DNA of 64,000 nt, taken from positions 62,001-126,000 of the forward strand of contig JBGULC010000042.1 in the NCBI GenBank assembly GCA_045114775.1. Reading direction: 5' to 3'. Source of the DNA: UBA3792 sp045114775. Lineage in GTDB: Bacteria > Bacillota > Clostridia > Christensenellales > CAG-138. Position numbers and translations under genes: made by a program. Below are positions 48,918 to 56,816 of this stretch, piece by piece; the stretch's first letter is position 1, and each line of letters begins with the position of its first letter. The notes under the pieces were generated by a model. The model was not told the origin of the DNA, did no database searches, and saw nothing but the letters and a program-made list of their open reading frames with translations.

Positions 48918-49433
48918 TCAGCGCTTGCCGCAAAGCCGGTAAAACGGGATGCGGAAACAGCGGCTTCCGAGCTTTTTTGCATACGGATCGCGCGCAGTTT
49001 GCCGATAGACTTTTCGGATCCCGAAGAAATACCGGAACGCGAGCCGCTGGCTCCGACGGTATACGTCGTCCGTGTCGATCTCGACCGTACGGCATTTGCG
49101 CTCGATCGTTGGTTTTCGGAACAGCAGCGTCGAAACGTGCCGCAGACGCCGATACCCTTTCACGCAAAGATATGCGTTCAGGTGGTATTTCAGTTCAAAC
49201 GTCATACAGCGCTCGGAGAACAGAAACGGTTCGCCGAATCGTTTCCGGTACGCCAGAGAGAGCGCTTCGGCGCAGAATGCGCAAAGCCGATTCGATCCGA
49301 GATGCGCGGAAAGCGCTGCCCATTCGTCCGTCTGTTCGGAAAGGTCGACGCGAAAGCCCTCCCGGAGCACCTCGGTGCAGCGGAGCAGCAGCTTTTTTAC
49401 GGTCTTCATTTCCTGTTTGTTCAGCGGTATCAT
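48918..49433 (-). CDS. Protein of unknown function, leaderless candidate
   Basis: 171 residues from the ATG at 49433; another ATG lies eight codons further. No Shine-Dalgarno sequence precedes either. The protein is basic and mixed alpha/beta-looking: LLLRCTEVLREGFRVDLSEQ, LCAFCAEALSLAYRKRFGEP, then an Arg-rich part ending in CFRIPFYRLCGKR. I recognise no family. Codon use is a little unlike its neighbours (rare Arg codons). It may be a real small gene or a decaying one. The promoter at 49440-49468 supports the 49433 start. Confidence 0.55.
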   Translation of the reverse strand: MIPLNKQEMKTVKKLLLRCTEVLREGFRVDLSEQTDEWAALSAHLGSNRLCAFCAEALSLAYRKRFGEPFLFSERCMTFELKYHLNAYLCVKGYRRLRHVSTLLFRKPTIERKCRTVEIDTDDVYRRSQRLAFRYFFGIRKVYRQTARDPYAKKLGSRCFRIPFYRLCGKR

Positions 49434-49439
49434 ACGGAT

Positions 49440-49468
49440 ATGGTAGCATATCGGAAGCTTTTTCGCAA
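49440..49468 (-). promoter_or_regulatory. Predicted leaderless promoter of the gene at 48918-49433
   Basis: On the minus strand TTGCGA (49463-49468), 17 bases, TACCAT (49440-49445), then six bases and the ATG. Confidence 0.45.
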
Positions 49469-49471
49469 TAA

Positions 49472-49498
49472 AAAACGGCTCCGCAAAGGAGCCGTTTT
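49472..49498. terminator. Terminator of the ferredoxin gene
   Basis: AAAACGGCTCC pairs with GGAGCCGTTTT around GCAAA. On the minus strand it lies 15 bases past the ferredoxin stop codon and directly before the next promoter. Confidence 0.85.
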
Positions 49499-49512
49499 CT
49501 GTGTCGTTCGGA

Positions 49513-49683
49513 TTATTCCGCCTTCGGTGCGCCCATCGGGCAAACCTCTGCGCAGTTGCCGCACTCGATGCAGAGATCGGGATTGATCTCATACTTGCCG
49601 TCGCCCTCAGCGATCGCCTCAACGGGGCACTCTGCCGCGCATGCGCCGCAGGAGATGCATTCATCAGTAATTTTGTATGCCAT
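49513..49683 (-). CDS. 2[4Fe-4S] ferredoxin
   Basis: 56 residues, clostridial-type ferredoxin. Two motifs are complete: CISCGACAAECP and CIECGNCAEVCP. It carries electrons in the cytoplasm at low potential and is a plausible acceptor for the indolepyruvate oxidoreductase at 5628-7955 (inference). The ATG at 49683 has AGGAGG before it. Confidence 0.95.
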   Translation of the reverse strand: MAYKITDECISCGACAAECPVEAIAEGDGKYEINPDLCIECGNCAEVCPMGAPKAE

Positions 49684-49714
49684 TGTTTGTACCTCCTCAT
49701 AAGATTTCATCCTC

Positions 49715-49742
49715 ATTATAGCAAATGTTTTTGATTTTGCAA
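49715..49742 (-). promoter_or_regulatory. Predicted promoter of the ferredoxin gene
   Basis: On the minus strand TTGCAA (49737-49742), 16 bases, TATAAT (49715-49720) with a TGC extended -10. Confidence 0.8.
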
Positions 49743-49868
49743 CCGTTTTTTTTAACCATTTTTCACGATCTTATCCGCACGAGTTTTGTCACGATTCTTC
49801 GACCTTTGTCCCATGCCTTTCTTTCGACAAGCGCCGCGGCGTAGGATATGGTTCGGAAAGGAGGCCGT

Positions 49869-50687
49869 ATGCAGTATTCGTTTCAACAGGGCCTTTTGAA
49901 CATGCCGCCGAAGCGCGATCCGGACCGCCGTCTTCTGCTGCTTCCGATCGAACAGATCCGCACCGCGCCTAATCGGCTTCGGAAGAGCATGGACCGCGCG
50001 GCACTGTCCGAACTCATGATCAGCATCGCGCAGATCGGTCTCATAGAGCCGATCGTCGTGCGTCGGCAGCAGGACGGCTACGAGCTGATCGCGGGGGAAC
50101 GGCGGCTCAAGGCGTGCAGACTTTTGGGCCACAAGGAGATCCCGTGTATCGTGGTGCAGGCGGGCGAGGAGCGCTGCGCGGTCATTGCGCTGTCCGAAAA
50201 CCTCCAGCGGCGGCCGCTCCACTATCTGGAAGAGGCGGAACGGCTTCAGACGCTTCTCAAAAACGGCGCGTATACCGAGGAGCAGCTTTCGACCGTGCTC
50301 GGCAAGCACGACCCTTATCTTGAAAACCGTCTTCGGCTTCTGAAGCTTCCGGAAAAAACCCGCGTAAGACTTCGGACCGGCGGGCTTTCGGAGCGGCACG
50401 CGCGTTCGCTCCTGCGTCTCAACGACAGCGAGCGGCAGCAGCAGGCGATCGACCTCATCGAGCGGCGCAAGCTGACCGGTCCCGCCGCGGAACGTCTCGT
50501 TGATTCGATGACGCAGGCGCCCGGCGCCGCGCCGATGCGGATCCTGCGCTTCTCGCGCGATTGCCGCCTGTTCATCAACAGCGTCAAATCCTGTATCGAC
50601 CAGCTCGAGGGCTCCGGCGTCACCGCCGATCTTCAGGAGACCCGCCGCGACGACGGCGTCGATCTTCTGATCCGCGTCCGGACGTGA
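49869..50687 (+). CDS. ParB/Spo0J/Noc-family DNA-binding protein
   Basis: 272 residues from the ATG at 49869 (AAAGGAGG before). The ParB N-terminal domain shows LPIEQIRTAPNRLRKSMD, IGLIEPIVVRR, LIAGERRLKACRLLG (the CTP/arginine patch GERR) and ALSENLQRRPLHYLEEA. A helix-turn-helix region follows (TVLGKHDPYLENRLRLLKL, GGLSERHARSLLRL). Such proteins load at parS sites and act in chromosome segregation or nucleoid occlusion. No parA partner is adjacent, which favours a Noc-like role, but this is not decisive. Confidence 0.85.
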   Translation: MQYSFQQGLLNMPPKRDPDRRLLLLPIEQIRTAPNRLRKSMDRAALSELMISIAQIGLIEPIVVRRQQDGYELIAGERRLKACRLLGHKEIPCIVVQAGEERCAVIALSENLQRRPLHYLEEAERLQTLLKNGAYTEEQLSTVLGKHDPYLENRLRLLKLPEKTRVRLRTGGLSERHARSLLRLNDSERQQQAIDLIERRKLTGPAAERLVDSMTQAPGAAPMRILRFSRDCRLFINSVKSCIDQLEGSGVTADLQETRRDDGVDLLIRVRT

Positions 50688-50702
50688 TCCGGGCGTTTTT
50701 CA

Positions 50703-50731
50703 TTGACTTTCCGCGGCAGGTATTGTATATT
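50703..50731 (+). promoter_or_regulatory. Predicted promoter of the gene at 50771
   Basis: TTGACT (50703-50708), 17 bases, TATATT (50726-50731). Confidence 0.8.
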
Positions 50732-50770
50732 GTACGTGTTGAACGATACATATTATGAGGGAGGGCAATT

Positions 50771-51955
50771 ATGGAGCAAGTGCAACAAAAACGGGGACTG
50801 CGCATCGTCGCGGCGATCATGTTTATTATGGTCTGCGTGGTGGAGATCATTTCCAACATCCGGTACATGTCGGATAATTCGTGGATGTTCAGCGGCTCCG
50901 AGGCTGTGAAGAACGTCATATCGCGGATTGCCGGAGACCTGGTCTACTCCATCGCGATCTTTGCGATGATAGCGGCGGGGCTGTTCGCCGGGAAGAAGAG
51001 CAACGGACTGCGGTTCGCCTTTGGCGGGCTCTTTGCCGCATTGTTGGCGGCTGAGATCATTTGCATGATCGGAGAGATCAGCTTTGAAGAAGCGCTCCGG
51101 TTCTATTGGCCCGAGTTTGTGGTGCTCATCGCCGCTGCAGCCGTTCTGTTTGCGGTCAAGCGGATCTCCTTGACAGGCGTCGGATTCTCGATGCTTGCGT
51201 GGATCCGTCTCTCCTCAATCATCAGCCCCCTGATCAAATACGGCAGGCTCGGCAGCTGGGAGAATGTCATGATAAACATGTCCATTCTGCTTGCCTTTGC
51301 GTTTGCCGCGGTCGTCTGCTTCCTGAACGATTCGGAAAAGTGCTGCAGCGCGGCAAAACCGTTCGGCATCCTTGCGATCGTATTTGCCGGGCTCTGGTAC
51401 GTGATCACAGATATCATCACGGCGATACAGATTTCGGACCTCCGGGACATTGAGGACATTCTGGAAATACTGTCGTCGAGCTTCTCGTCGCTTTTGCTCT
51501 TCCTCGGCATACTGTTCGCCATGATCGCGATCGCATTCCGCAAAAAGGCGGTCCCGGCGAAGAGCATTGCGTATCAGCAGCCGCAATCCTATCAGGTCCC
51601 GCCGCAATACGGTCAGCCGTATCAGCAGCAGTGGCAGCCGCAGCAGCAGTATCAGCCGGTTCCGCCGCGGCCTGCGCAGCAGTGGCAGCCCCCGCAGCCG
51701 CAGCCGCAGCCGCAGTATCAGCCCGTCTCGCCGCAGCCCGCGCAGCAGTGGCAGCCCCCGCAGCCGCAGTATCAGCCGCCGCAGCCGCAGCCGCAGTATC
51801 AGCAGCCCTCGATGAAGCAGCAAACGCCGGTTCAGCAGCCGACGGAGTTCCCGCCGAAGGAGGCTTCGGAGGAAGTCTGGACCTGTCCGGTCTGCGGAAC
51901 AGTGAGTCCGAAGTCCGCAAAGTTCTGCATGAACTGCGGCACAAAACAGGAATAA
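50771..51955 (+). CDS. Polytopic membrane protein with Pro/Gln-rich linker and C-terminal zinc ribbon
   Basis: 394 residues. Six or seven hydrophobic segments cover residues about 10-255. A low-complexity linker rich in Pro, Gln and Tyr (about 262-352) repeats units such as QPQYQP and PAQQWQPPQP. The end is a zinc ribbon, CPVCGTVSPKSAKFCMNCG (about 373-391). GAGGGAGG precedes the ATG. Function unknown. The repetitive linker DNA (CAGCCGCAG units) may vary in length between strains. Confidence 0.8.
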   Translation: MEQVQQKRGLRIVAAIMFIMVCVVEIISNIRYMSDNSWMFSGSEAVKNVISRIAGDLVYSIAIFAMIAAGLFAGKKSNGLRFAFGGLFAALLAAEIICMIGEISFEEALRFYWPEFVVLIAAAAVLFAVKRISLTGVGFSMLAWIRLSSIISPLIKYGRLGSWENVMINMSILLAFAFAAVVCFLNDSEKCCSAAKPFGILAIVFAGLWYVITDIITAIQISDLRDIEDILEILSSSFSSLLLFLGILFAMIAIAFRKKAVPAKSIAYQQPQSYQVPPQYGQPYQQQWQPQQQYQPVPPRPAQQWQPPQPQPQPQYQPVSPQPAQQWQPPQPQYQPPQPQPQYQQPSMKQQTPVQQPTEFPPKEASEEVWTCPVCGTVSPKSAKFCMNCGTKQE

Positions 51956-51990
51956 GCCGAATAGGGTAGTTCCGAACAACGCAAATCAAA

Positions 51991-52024
51991 AAAGGCTTGC
52001 CGCAAGTGTTTGCGGCGAGCCTTT
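51991..52024. terminator. Bidirectional terminator between the zinc-ribbon gene and rsmA
   Basis: AAAGGCTTGCCGCAA pairs with TTGCGGCGAGCCTTT (one mismatch) around GTGT; T-rich sequence follows on the minus strand. Confidence 0.75.
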
Positions 52025-52042
52025 GCTGCTTTTGATCTGCGG

Positions 52043-52831
52043 CTACAGAAGCCGGAACAGGGCAAGAAACGTTTCGGGCGAAAGCGTTTCCGCGCGCGTC
52101 TCGGGCGGGATGCCGAGCAAGCGCAGGGCCTCGTCCGCGTTCGGATAGGCCTTCAGGTTGTTTTTGATTGTTTTGCGCCGCATGGAAAGAAGCCCGGTGC
52201 AGAACGCAAAGAGTTTTGAAGGATCGGCGTCGGGCGCGTCGGTCCTTTTTGTCATACCGACGAAGACGGACTGCACGTCCGGGCTCGGATAAAAGCAGTC
52301 TTCCGGGAATGCTGCAAGCGTTTCCGCGTCATAATACAGGGAAACGAGGATCGACAGCGGGCCGTAGTTTTTGTCCTTCGGCGCGGCGAAAAAGCGTTCG
52401 GCGGCTTCCTTCTGCACCATGCAGTAGAAGGACTCCGGCAGCGCCTTAAGGACGGCAGTGCAAAGCGGCGTTGTGATGTAATAGGGCAGGTTGCCGACGA
52501 CCGAAAACGGCTCTTTTGCGGCGCGGTAATCGAATTTCAGCGCGTCGCCGTGCACGACCGCAAGTTTCGGATGCGGAAGCGACGCGGCAAGATAGGACGC
52601 CATCGTTTCGTCCTTTTCGACGGCGGTGACAGAAACGCCTTTTTCCAGAAGAAGCGCGGTCAGGCCTCCGAGACCGGGACCGATCTCGATCACGTTTTCC
52701 GAAAGCGTCATGCGATCGACGCAGGCGGAAAGCCGTTCGCCGTCGACGCAGAAGTTCTGCCCGAGCGCGCGGTTCGGCGAAGCGGAAAGCTCTTGTAATG
52801 CGGTTTTGACAAATTCGACGCTTGCTCTCAT
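52043..52831 (-). CDS. rsmA: 16S rRNA dimethyladenosine transferase
   Basis: 262 residues from the ATG at 52831. SAM-binding motif ENVIEIGPGLGGLTALLLEKG, GQNFCVDGERL in place of the usual GQNFL, and the catalytic GNLPYYITTPL are clear. It dimethylates two adenosines near the 3' end of 16S rRNA (KsgA). No ribosome binding site lies before the ATG; the -10 box ends six bases upstream. It is monocistronic. Confidence 0.95.
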   Translation of the reverse strand: MRASVEFVKTALQELSASPNRALGQNFCVDGERLSACVDRMTLSENVIEIGPGLGGLTALLLEKGVSVTAVEKDETMASYLAASLPHPKLAVVHGDALKFDYRAAKEPFSVVGNLPYYITTPLCTAVLKALPESFYCMVQKEAAERFFAAPKDKNYGPLSILVSLYYDAETLAAFPEDCFYPSPDVQSVFVGMTKRTDAPDADPSKLFAFCTGLLSMRRKTIKNNLKAYPNADEALRLLGIPPETRAETLSPETFLALFRLL

Positions 52832-52837
52832 ACGCGC

Positions 52838-52866
52838 AGTATAGCACAGTTTGTCCCGTTCCGCAA
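52838..52866 (-). promoter_or_regulatory. Predicted leaderless promoter of rsmA
   Basis: On the minus strand TTGCGG (52861-52866), 17 bases, TATACT (52838-52843), then six bases (GCGCGT) and the ATG. Confidence 0.65.
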
Positions 52867-52926
52867 GCGTATAGCCGCGCGGCAATCGGGCATACTGCTG
52901 AAAAGAACCGAAAGGAGATGCGCATA

Positions 52927-53169
52927 ATGAAACGATTCTTTTTGATCCCGCTGCTTGCGCTGCTGCTGGCGGCTGTCGGCTGCACATGCACCGTCAGCGA
53001 AAACAGCACGACGCCGACAAAGGCGCCCACTGCAAAGCCGACGGCGACCGCGACGACGGCCCCGACCGTGCAGCCGACCGCCTCGGCAACGCCGGAGAGC
53101 ACGGTCGCGCCGGTCATGCCGACCGAGCCGGCCGTTTCGCCGTCCGCGCCTGCCACCGCAGGAAACTGA
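52927..53169 (+). CDS. Small Thr/Pro-rich lipoprotein
   Basis: 80 residues from the ATG at 52927; AAAGGAG lies 9 bases before. The signal ends in LAAVGC (Cys19). The mature part is almost only Thr, Pro, Ala, Ser and Val (for example KPTATATTAPTVQPTASATP), without a folded domain. It could be a spacer or a cell-surface filler peptide. Upstream in-frame ATGs are too close to the ribosome binding site. Confidence 0.7.
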   Translation: MKRFFLIPLLALLLAAVGCTCTVSENSTTPTKAPTAKPTATATTAPTVQPTASATPESTVAPVMPTEPAVSPSAPATAGN

Positions 53170-53187
53170 GCACGGGAAATATGACGA

Positions 53188-53214
53188 AACCGCTTCCGAT
53201 CGGGAGCGGTTTTT
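53188..53214 (+). terminator. Terminator of the small lipoprotein gene
   Basis: AACCGCTTCC pairs with GGGAGCGGTT (one mismatch) around GATC, followed by TTTT. Confidence 0.8.
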
Positions 53215-53234
53215 GATTTCGACGGGAAATTCCC

Positions 53235-53263
53235 TTGCATCCGCGTCCGTCTTGCGGTATAAT
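53235..53263 (+). promoter_or_regulatory. Predicted promoter of feoAB
   Basis: TTGCAT (53235-53240), 17 bases, TATAAT (53258-53263). No Fur box was recognised. Confidence 0.8.
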
Positions 53264-53302
53264 TGCCATCGTCAAAGAGGGGCGAACGGAGGCGGGGACG
53301 GC

Positions 53303-55648
53303 ATGACGCTGAAAGAATTGAAGACCGGGCAGACGGCGGTCGTGGAAACGGTCGGCGGCGAAGGCGCGTTACGGCAGCATTTTCTGGATATGGGTGTGAT
53401 CCCCGGCGCGGAGATGACGCTTGTGAAGCTTGCGCCGATGGGCGATCCGATGGAGTTCCGTATCCACGGCTACGAGCTGACGCTGCGCGTTGCGGACGCC
53501 GAGAGGATCGGCGTGAAGCTGATGGAAGCCGCGCATGCCGTGTCGGAAAAGAAACCGCTGCGCGTGCGCGAGCATCCGGGCCTCGGCGAAACGGGCCGGT
53601 TCCACATCAAGGAAACGGAAACGCCCTTGAAAAAGGGCACGAAGCTGACCTTTGCGCTCGCGGGGAACCAGAACTGCGGCAAGACGACGCTGTTCAATCA
53701 GCTCACCGGCTCGAACCAGCACGTCGGCAACTTCCCGGGCGTGACCGTCGACCGCAAGGGGGGCGAGATCCGCAACAATCCGAATACCGAGATCACGGAC
53801 CTGCCGGGCATCTATTCGCTGTCGCCGTACTCTGACGAGGAGCGCGTGTCCCGTGAGTTCATTCTCAACGAAAAGCCCACGGGCGTCATCAACATCGTCG
53901 ACGCGACGAACATCGAGCGCAACCTCTACCTCACGATGCAGCTCATGGAGCTGGACGTGCCGATGGTCCTTGCGCTGAACATGATGGATGAGGTGCGCGG
54001 CAACGGCGGCTCGATCCGCATCAACGACATGGAATCGCTTCTGGGCATCCCGGTCATTCCGATCTCGGCGTCCAAGAACGAGGGCGTCGACGAGCTCGTC
54101 AGCCACGCGCTGCACGTCGCGCAGTATCAGGAAAAGCCGACCCGCACCGATTTCTGCGACAAGGACGCGCACGGCGGCGCGGTGCATCGGTGCCTGCACG
54201 GCATCATGCATCTCATCGAGGACCACGCGGCGGACGCGGGCATTCCGCTGCGCTTTGCGGCAAGCAAGCTCGTCGAGGGCGACCCGTATGTGACCGAAGC
54301 GCTGAAGCTTTCCGAGAACGAACGCGACATGGTCGAGCACATCATCACGCAGATGGAGGAGGAGCGCGGGCTGGATCGCGCTGCCGCCATTGCGGACATG
54401 CGGTTTTCGTTCATCAAAAAGCTCTGCGACGCGGCGGTCGTCAAGCCCAAAGAGAGCAAGGAGCATAAACGGAGCGAGCGCATCGACCGGGTGCTCACCG
54501 GCAAATGGTCGGCGATCCCGGTGTTCATCGGCATCATGGGCCTCGTGTTTTTCCTGACCTTCCACGTGATCGGAAAGGGACTGCAGGATCTCCTTGCCAT
54601 GGGCATCGACGCGCTGACCAAGCTGGTCGACGGCGCGCTGACCGCATGGAACGTCAGCCCGGTCCTGCATTCGCTGATCATCAAAGGCGTCTTTACGGGC
54701 GTAGGGAGCGTGCTGAGCTTCCTTCCGATCATCATCGTGCTGTTCTTCTTCCTGTCGCTTTTAGAGGATTCCGGCTACATGGCGCGCGTTGCGTTCGTCA
54801 TGGATAAGCTGCTCCGAAAGATCGGTCTTTCCGGTCGCAGCATCGTGCCGATGCTGATCGGCTTCGGCTGCACCGTGCCGGGCGTCATGGCAAGCCGCAC
54901 GCTGCCGAGCGCGCGCGACCGCAAGCTCACGATCCTTCTGACCCCGTTCATGAGCTGTTCGGCAAAGCTGCCGATCTACGCGTTCTTTTCCGCGGCGTTC
55001 TTTCCGAACTATGCCGCGCTCGTGATGGTCGGGCTCTATGTACTCGGCATCCTCGTCGGCATTCTGTTCGCGCTCGTTTCCAAGGGTACGCTCTTTCGTG
55101 GCGAGGCGGTCCCGTTCGTCATGGAGCTGCCGAACTACCGTCTGCCGGGCGCGAAGAACGTTCTCCGGCTTCTCTGGGACAAGGCGAAGGATTTCCTGTC
55201 CCGCGCGTTCACCGTCATTCTGATCGCGACGATCGTGATCTGGTTCCTCGAGACCTTCGATTTCCGTCTCAACATCGTCACGAATCAGCACGATTCGATC
55301 CTCGCCGTCGTTGCGGGGTTCATCGCGCCGATCTTTAAGCCTTTGGGCTTCGGCGACTGGCGCATGTCGACCGCGCTCATCGCAGGCTTCATGGCCAAGG
55401 AGAGCGTGGTCGCCACGGTCAACGTGCTGTTCGGTTCAGAGGCGGCTGTGTGCGGAAGCTTGACGCCGCTTGCCGCGCTGTCGTTTTTGACGTTCTGCCT
55501 CTTGTACACGCCGTGCGTGGCGGCGATCGCCTCGATCCGCCGTGAACTCGGCCGCGGCTGGGCGGCGCTCGTCGTGCTGTTCCAATGCGCCGTCGCCTGG
55601 GCAACGTCGTTCCTCGTACACTTCATCGGCGGAGGGTTCCGCCTGTGA
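53303..55648 (+). CDS. feoB: Ferrous iron transporter, FeoA-FeoB fusion
   Basis: 781 residues. Residues 1-75 are a FeoA SH3-like domain (MTLKELKTGQTAVVETVGG, LDMGVIPGAEMTLVKLAP). A linker leads to the FeoB G domain with GNQNCGKTT (about 121), NFPGVTVDRKGG, DLPGIYSLSPYS and NMMD. The helical spacer and about eight to ten membrane helices follow, with two Gate motifs (GFGCTVPGVMASRTL, LLYTPCVAAIASIRRELG). It imports Fe2+ using GTP binding. GGAGGCGGGG precedes the ATG. The start at 53303 excludes long upstream readings. Confidence 0.95.
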   Translation: MTLKELKTGQTAVVETVGGEGALRQHFLDMGVIPGAEMTLVKLAPMGDPMEFRIHGYELTLRVADAERIGVKLMEAAHAVSEKKPLRVREHPGLGETGRFHIKETETPLKKGTKLTFALAGNQNCGKTTLFNQLTGSNQHVGNFPGVTVDRKGGEIRNNPNTEITDLPGIYSLSPYSDEERVSREFILNEKPTGVINIVDATNIERNLYLTMQLMELDVPMVLALNMMDEVRGNGGSIRINDMESLLGIPVIPISASKNEGVDELVSHALHVAQYQEKPTRTDFCDKDAHGGAVHRCLHGIMHLIEDHAADAGIPLRFAASKLVEGDPYVTEALKLSENERDMVEHIITQMEEERGLDRAAAIADMRFSFIKKLCDAAVVKPKESKEHKRSERIDRVLTGKWSAIPVFIGIMGLVFFLTFHVIGKGLQDLLAMGIDALTKLVDGALTAWNVSPVLHSLIIKGVFTGVGSVLSFLPIIIVLFFFLSLLEDSGYMARVAFVMDKLLRKIGLSGRSIVPMLIGFGCTVPGVMASRTLPSARDRKLTILLTPFMSCSAKLPIYAFFSAAFFPNYAALVMVGLYVLGILVGILFALVSKGTLFRGEAVPFVMELPNYRLPGAKNVLRLLWDKAKDFLSRAFTVILIATIVIWFLETFDFRLNIVTNQHDSILAVVAGFIAPIFKPLGFGDWRMSTALIAGFMAKESVVATVNVLFGSEAAVCGSLTPLAALSFLTFCLLYTPCVAAIASIRRELGRGWAALVVLFQCAVAWATSFLVHFIGGGFRL

Positions 55649-55806
55649 AGCCGGTCGATTGGGCCGTCCTTGCGGCCGTGCTGCTTGCCGCAGGCGCCGC
55701 GGTGTTCTTTGCGATACGCCGTAAACGGCGCGGCAAGGGCTGTTCCTGCGGCTGCGATTCGTGCGCGCAAAGCGGCTGCTGCGCGAAAAAAGGGGCTGAC
55801 AAATAA
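55645..55806 (+). CDS. FeoB-associated Cys-rich membrane protein
   Basis: 53 residues with a GTG start that overlaps the feoB stop codon (GTGA); GGAGGG lies nine bases before. One membrane helix (about 5-23) is followed by a basic stretch and a Cys-rich tail, CSCGCDSCAQSGCCAKK. Such proteins are found after feoB in many Firmicutes and are thought to assist iron transport or signalling, though their role is unproven. Confidence 0.88.
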   Translation: MKPVDWAVLAAVLLAAGAAVFFAIRRKRRGKGCSCGCDSCAQSGCCAKKGADK

Positions 55807-55824
55807 AGGAAGCCGTGTTATACT
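55796..55824 (+). promoter_or_regulatory. Predicted promoter of cdsA
   Basis: CTGACA (55796-55801), 17 bases, TATACT (55819-55824). It overlaps the end of the Cys-rich gene. Confidence 0.65.
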
Positions 55825-55861
55825 GTCCGTAATGCGGATAGAATTTCGGAAAGGGAGAGGT

Positions 55862-56686
55862 ATGGGCATGAAAAAGAAAAGCGGAACGCTCGTTCGTGTG
55901 ATCACCGGGCTTTCTTTGCTTGCCGTTTTCGTTCCGTGCATGCTGATCGGACCGGAAACGCGCCTGTGCTTCTTTTATGCCGTGATCTGGTTCACCTCGC
56001 GCGAGATGTCCGACGCCCTCAACCAAATGGGCTTTATGACCTCGCCGTGGATCGCGCGCGTGCTTGCGCTCGTGCTGTGCGTACTGTTCCGGTTCCGGGA
56101 CGAGACCGCGTTCCATATCTCGGCAATCTGTATTGTGATCATGCTCGGGCTTACTTGCGCGTTGTTCAAACGAAACACGATGCGCGACGTGCTTGGCTCC
56201 TGCATCGTCTGTCTGTATCCGACCGCATTTATGCTTGGCTATTGCTATCTCTCCGTACAGCCGGACGCTATGTTCTGGCCGGTCCTGTTGATCACGCTGT
56301 TTGCCGCCGCGGGCTGCGATATCTTCGCATATTTCTGCGGCCGCGCATTCGGCAGACACAAGCTTTGCCCTGCGATCAGCCCGCACAAGACGGTCGAAGG
56401 CGCAGTCTTCGGCACGGTGCTCGGCACGGCGCTCGGTCTCGTACCGTGGCTGATCCTCCGGGGGGTTGCGCCGATCCCCTGGTATGTCTATCTGACTGCA
56501 TCTTTCTTCTGCACGGTCGCCGGGCAGTTCGGGGATCTCTGCGCTTCCATGATCAAGCGGCAGGCGGGCATCAAGGACTTTTCCGATCTGCTGCCGGGGC
56601 ACGGCGGCTTCATCGACCGCATCGACAGCTTCTGCTTCGCCGCGCCGGTCGTGTTCTTTGTTTTGATTCTGTTTCACGCGCTGTAA
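55862..56686 (+). CDS. cdsA: Phosphatidate cytidylyltransferase
   Basis: 274 residues from ATG 55862; ATG 55868 is an equal alternative, both after AAGGGAGAGG. About eight membrane helices. The CdsA signature GHGGFIDRIDSFCFAAP lies near the C-terminus and AGCDIFAYFCGRAFGRHKLCPAISPHKT in the middle. It makes CDP-diacylglycerol from phosphatidate and CTP for phospholipid synthesis. It stands alone, not with uppS and dxr as is common in Firmicutes. Confidence 0.93.
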   Translation: MGMKKKSGTLVRVITGLSLLAVFVPCMLIGPETRLCFFYAVIWFTSREMSDALNQMGFMTSPWIARVLALVLCVLFRFRDETAFHISAICIVIMLGLTCALFKRNTMRDVLGSCIVCLYPTAFMLGYCYLSVQPDAMFWPVLLITLFAAAGCDIFAYFCGRAFGRHKLCPAISPHKTVEGAVFGTVLGTALGLVPWLILRGVAPIPWYVYLTASFFCTVAGQFGDLCASMIKRQAGIKDFSDLLPGHGGFIDRIDSFCFAAPVVFFVLILFHAL

Positions 56687-56699
56687 GCGTTGTCAGACG

Positions 56700-56721
56700 G
56701 CTCCCGGACGGGAGCTTTTTT
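56700..56721 (+). terminator. Terminator of cdsA
   Basis: GCTCCCG/CGGGAGC stem with a very tight centre, followed by TTTTTT. Confidence 0.8.
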
Positions 56722-56816
56722 GTTTTTTGGCGGATCGGCGCAAGATCGTACGAAGAAGCATAGAAACACACGGTATATGCGTATACTGCAGCAAAAGCTT
56801 TTCGGGGGTACGGAAA

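Noticed and set aside
52955..53302. N-terminal extension of feoB
   Set aside because: The in-frame upstream reading overlaps the small lipoprotein gene and its terminator; the FeoA domain starts exactly at the ATG at 53303 with a good ribosome binding site.
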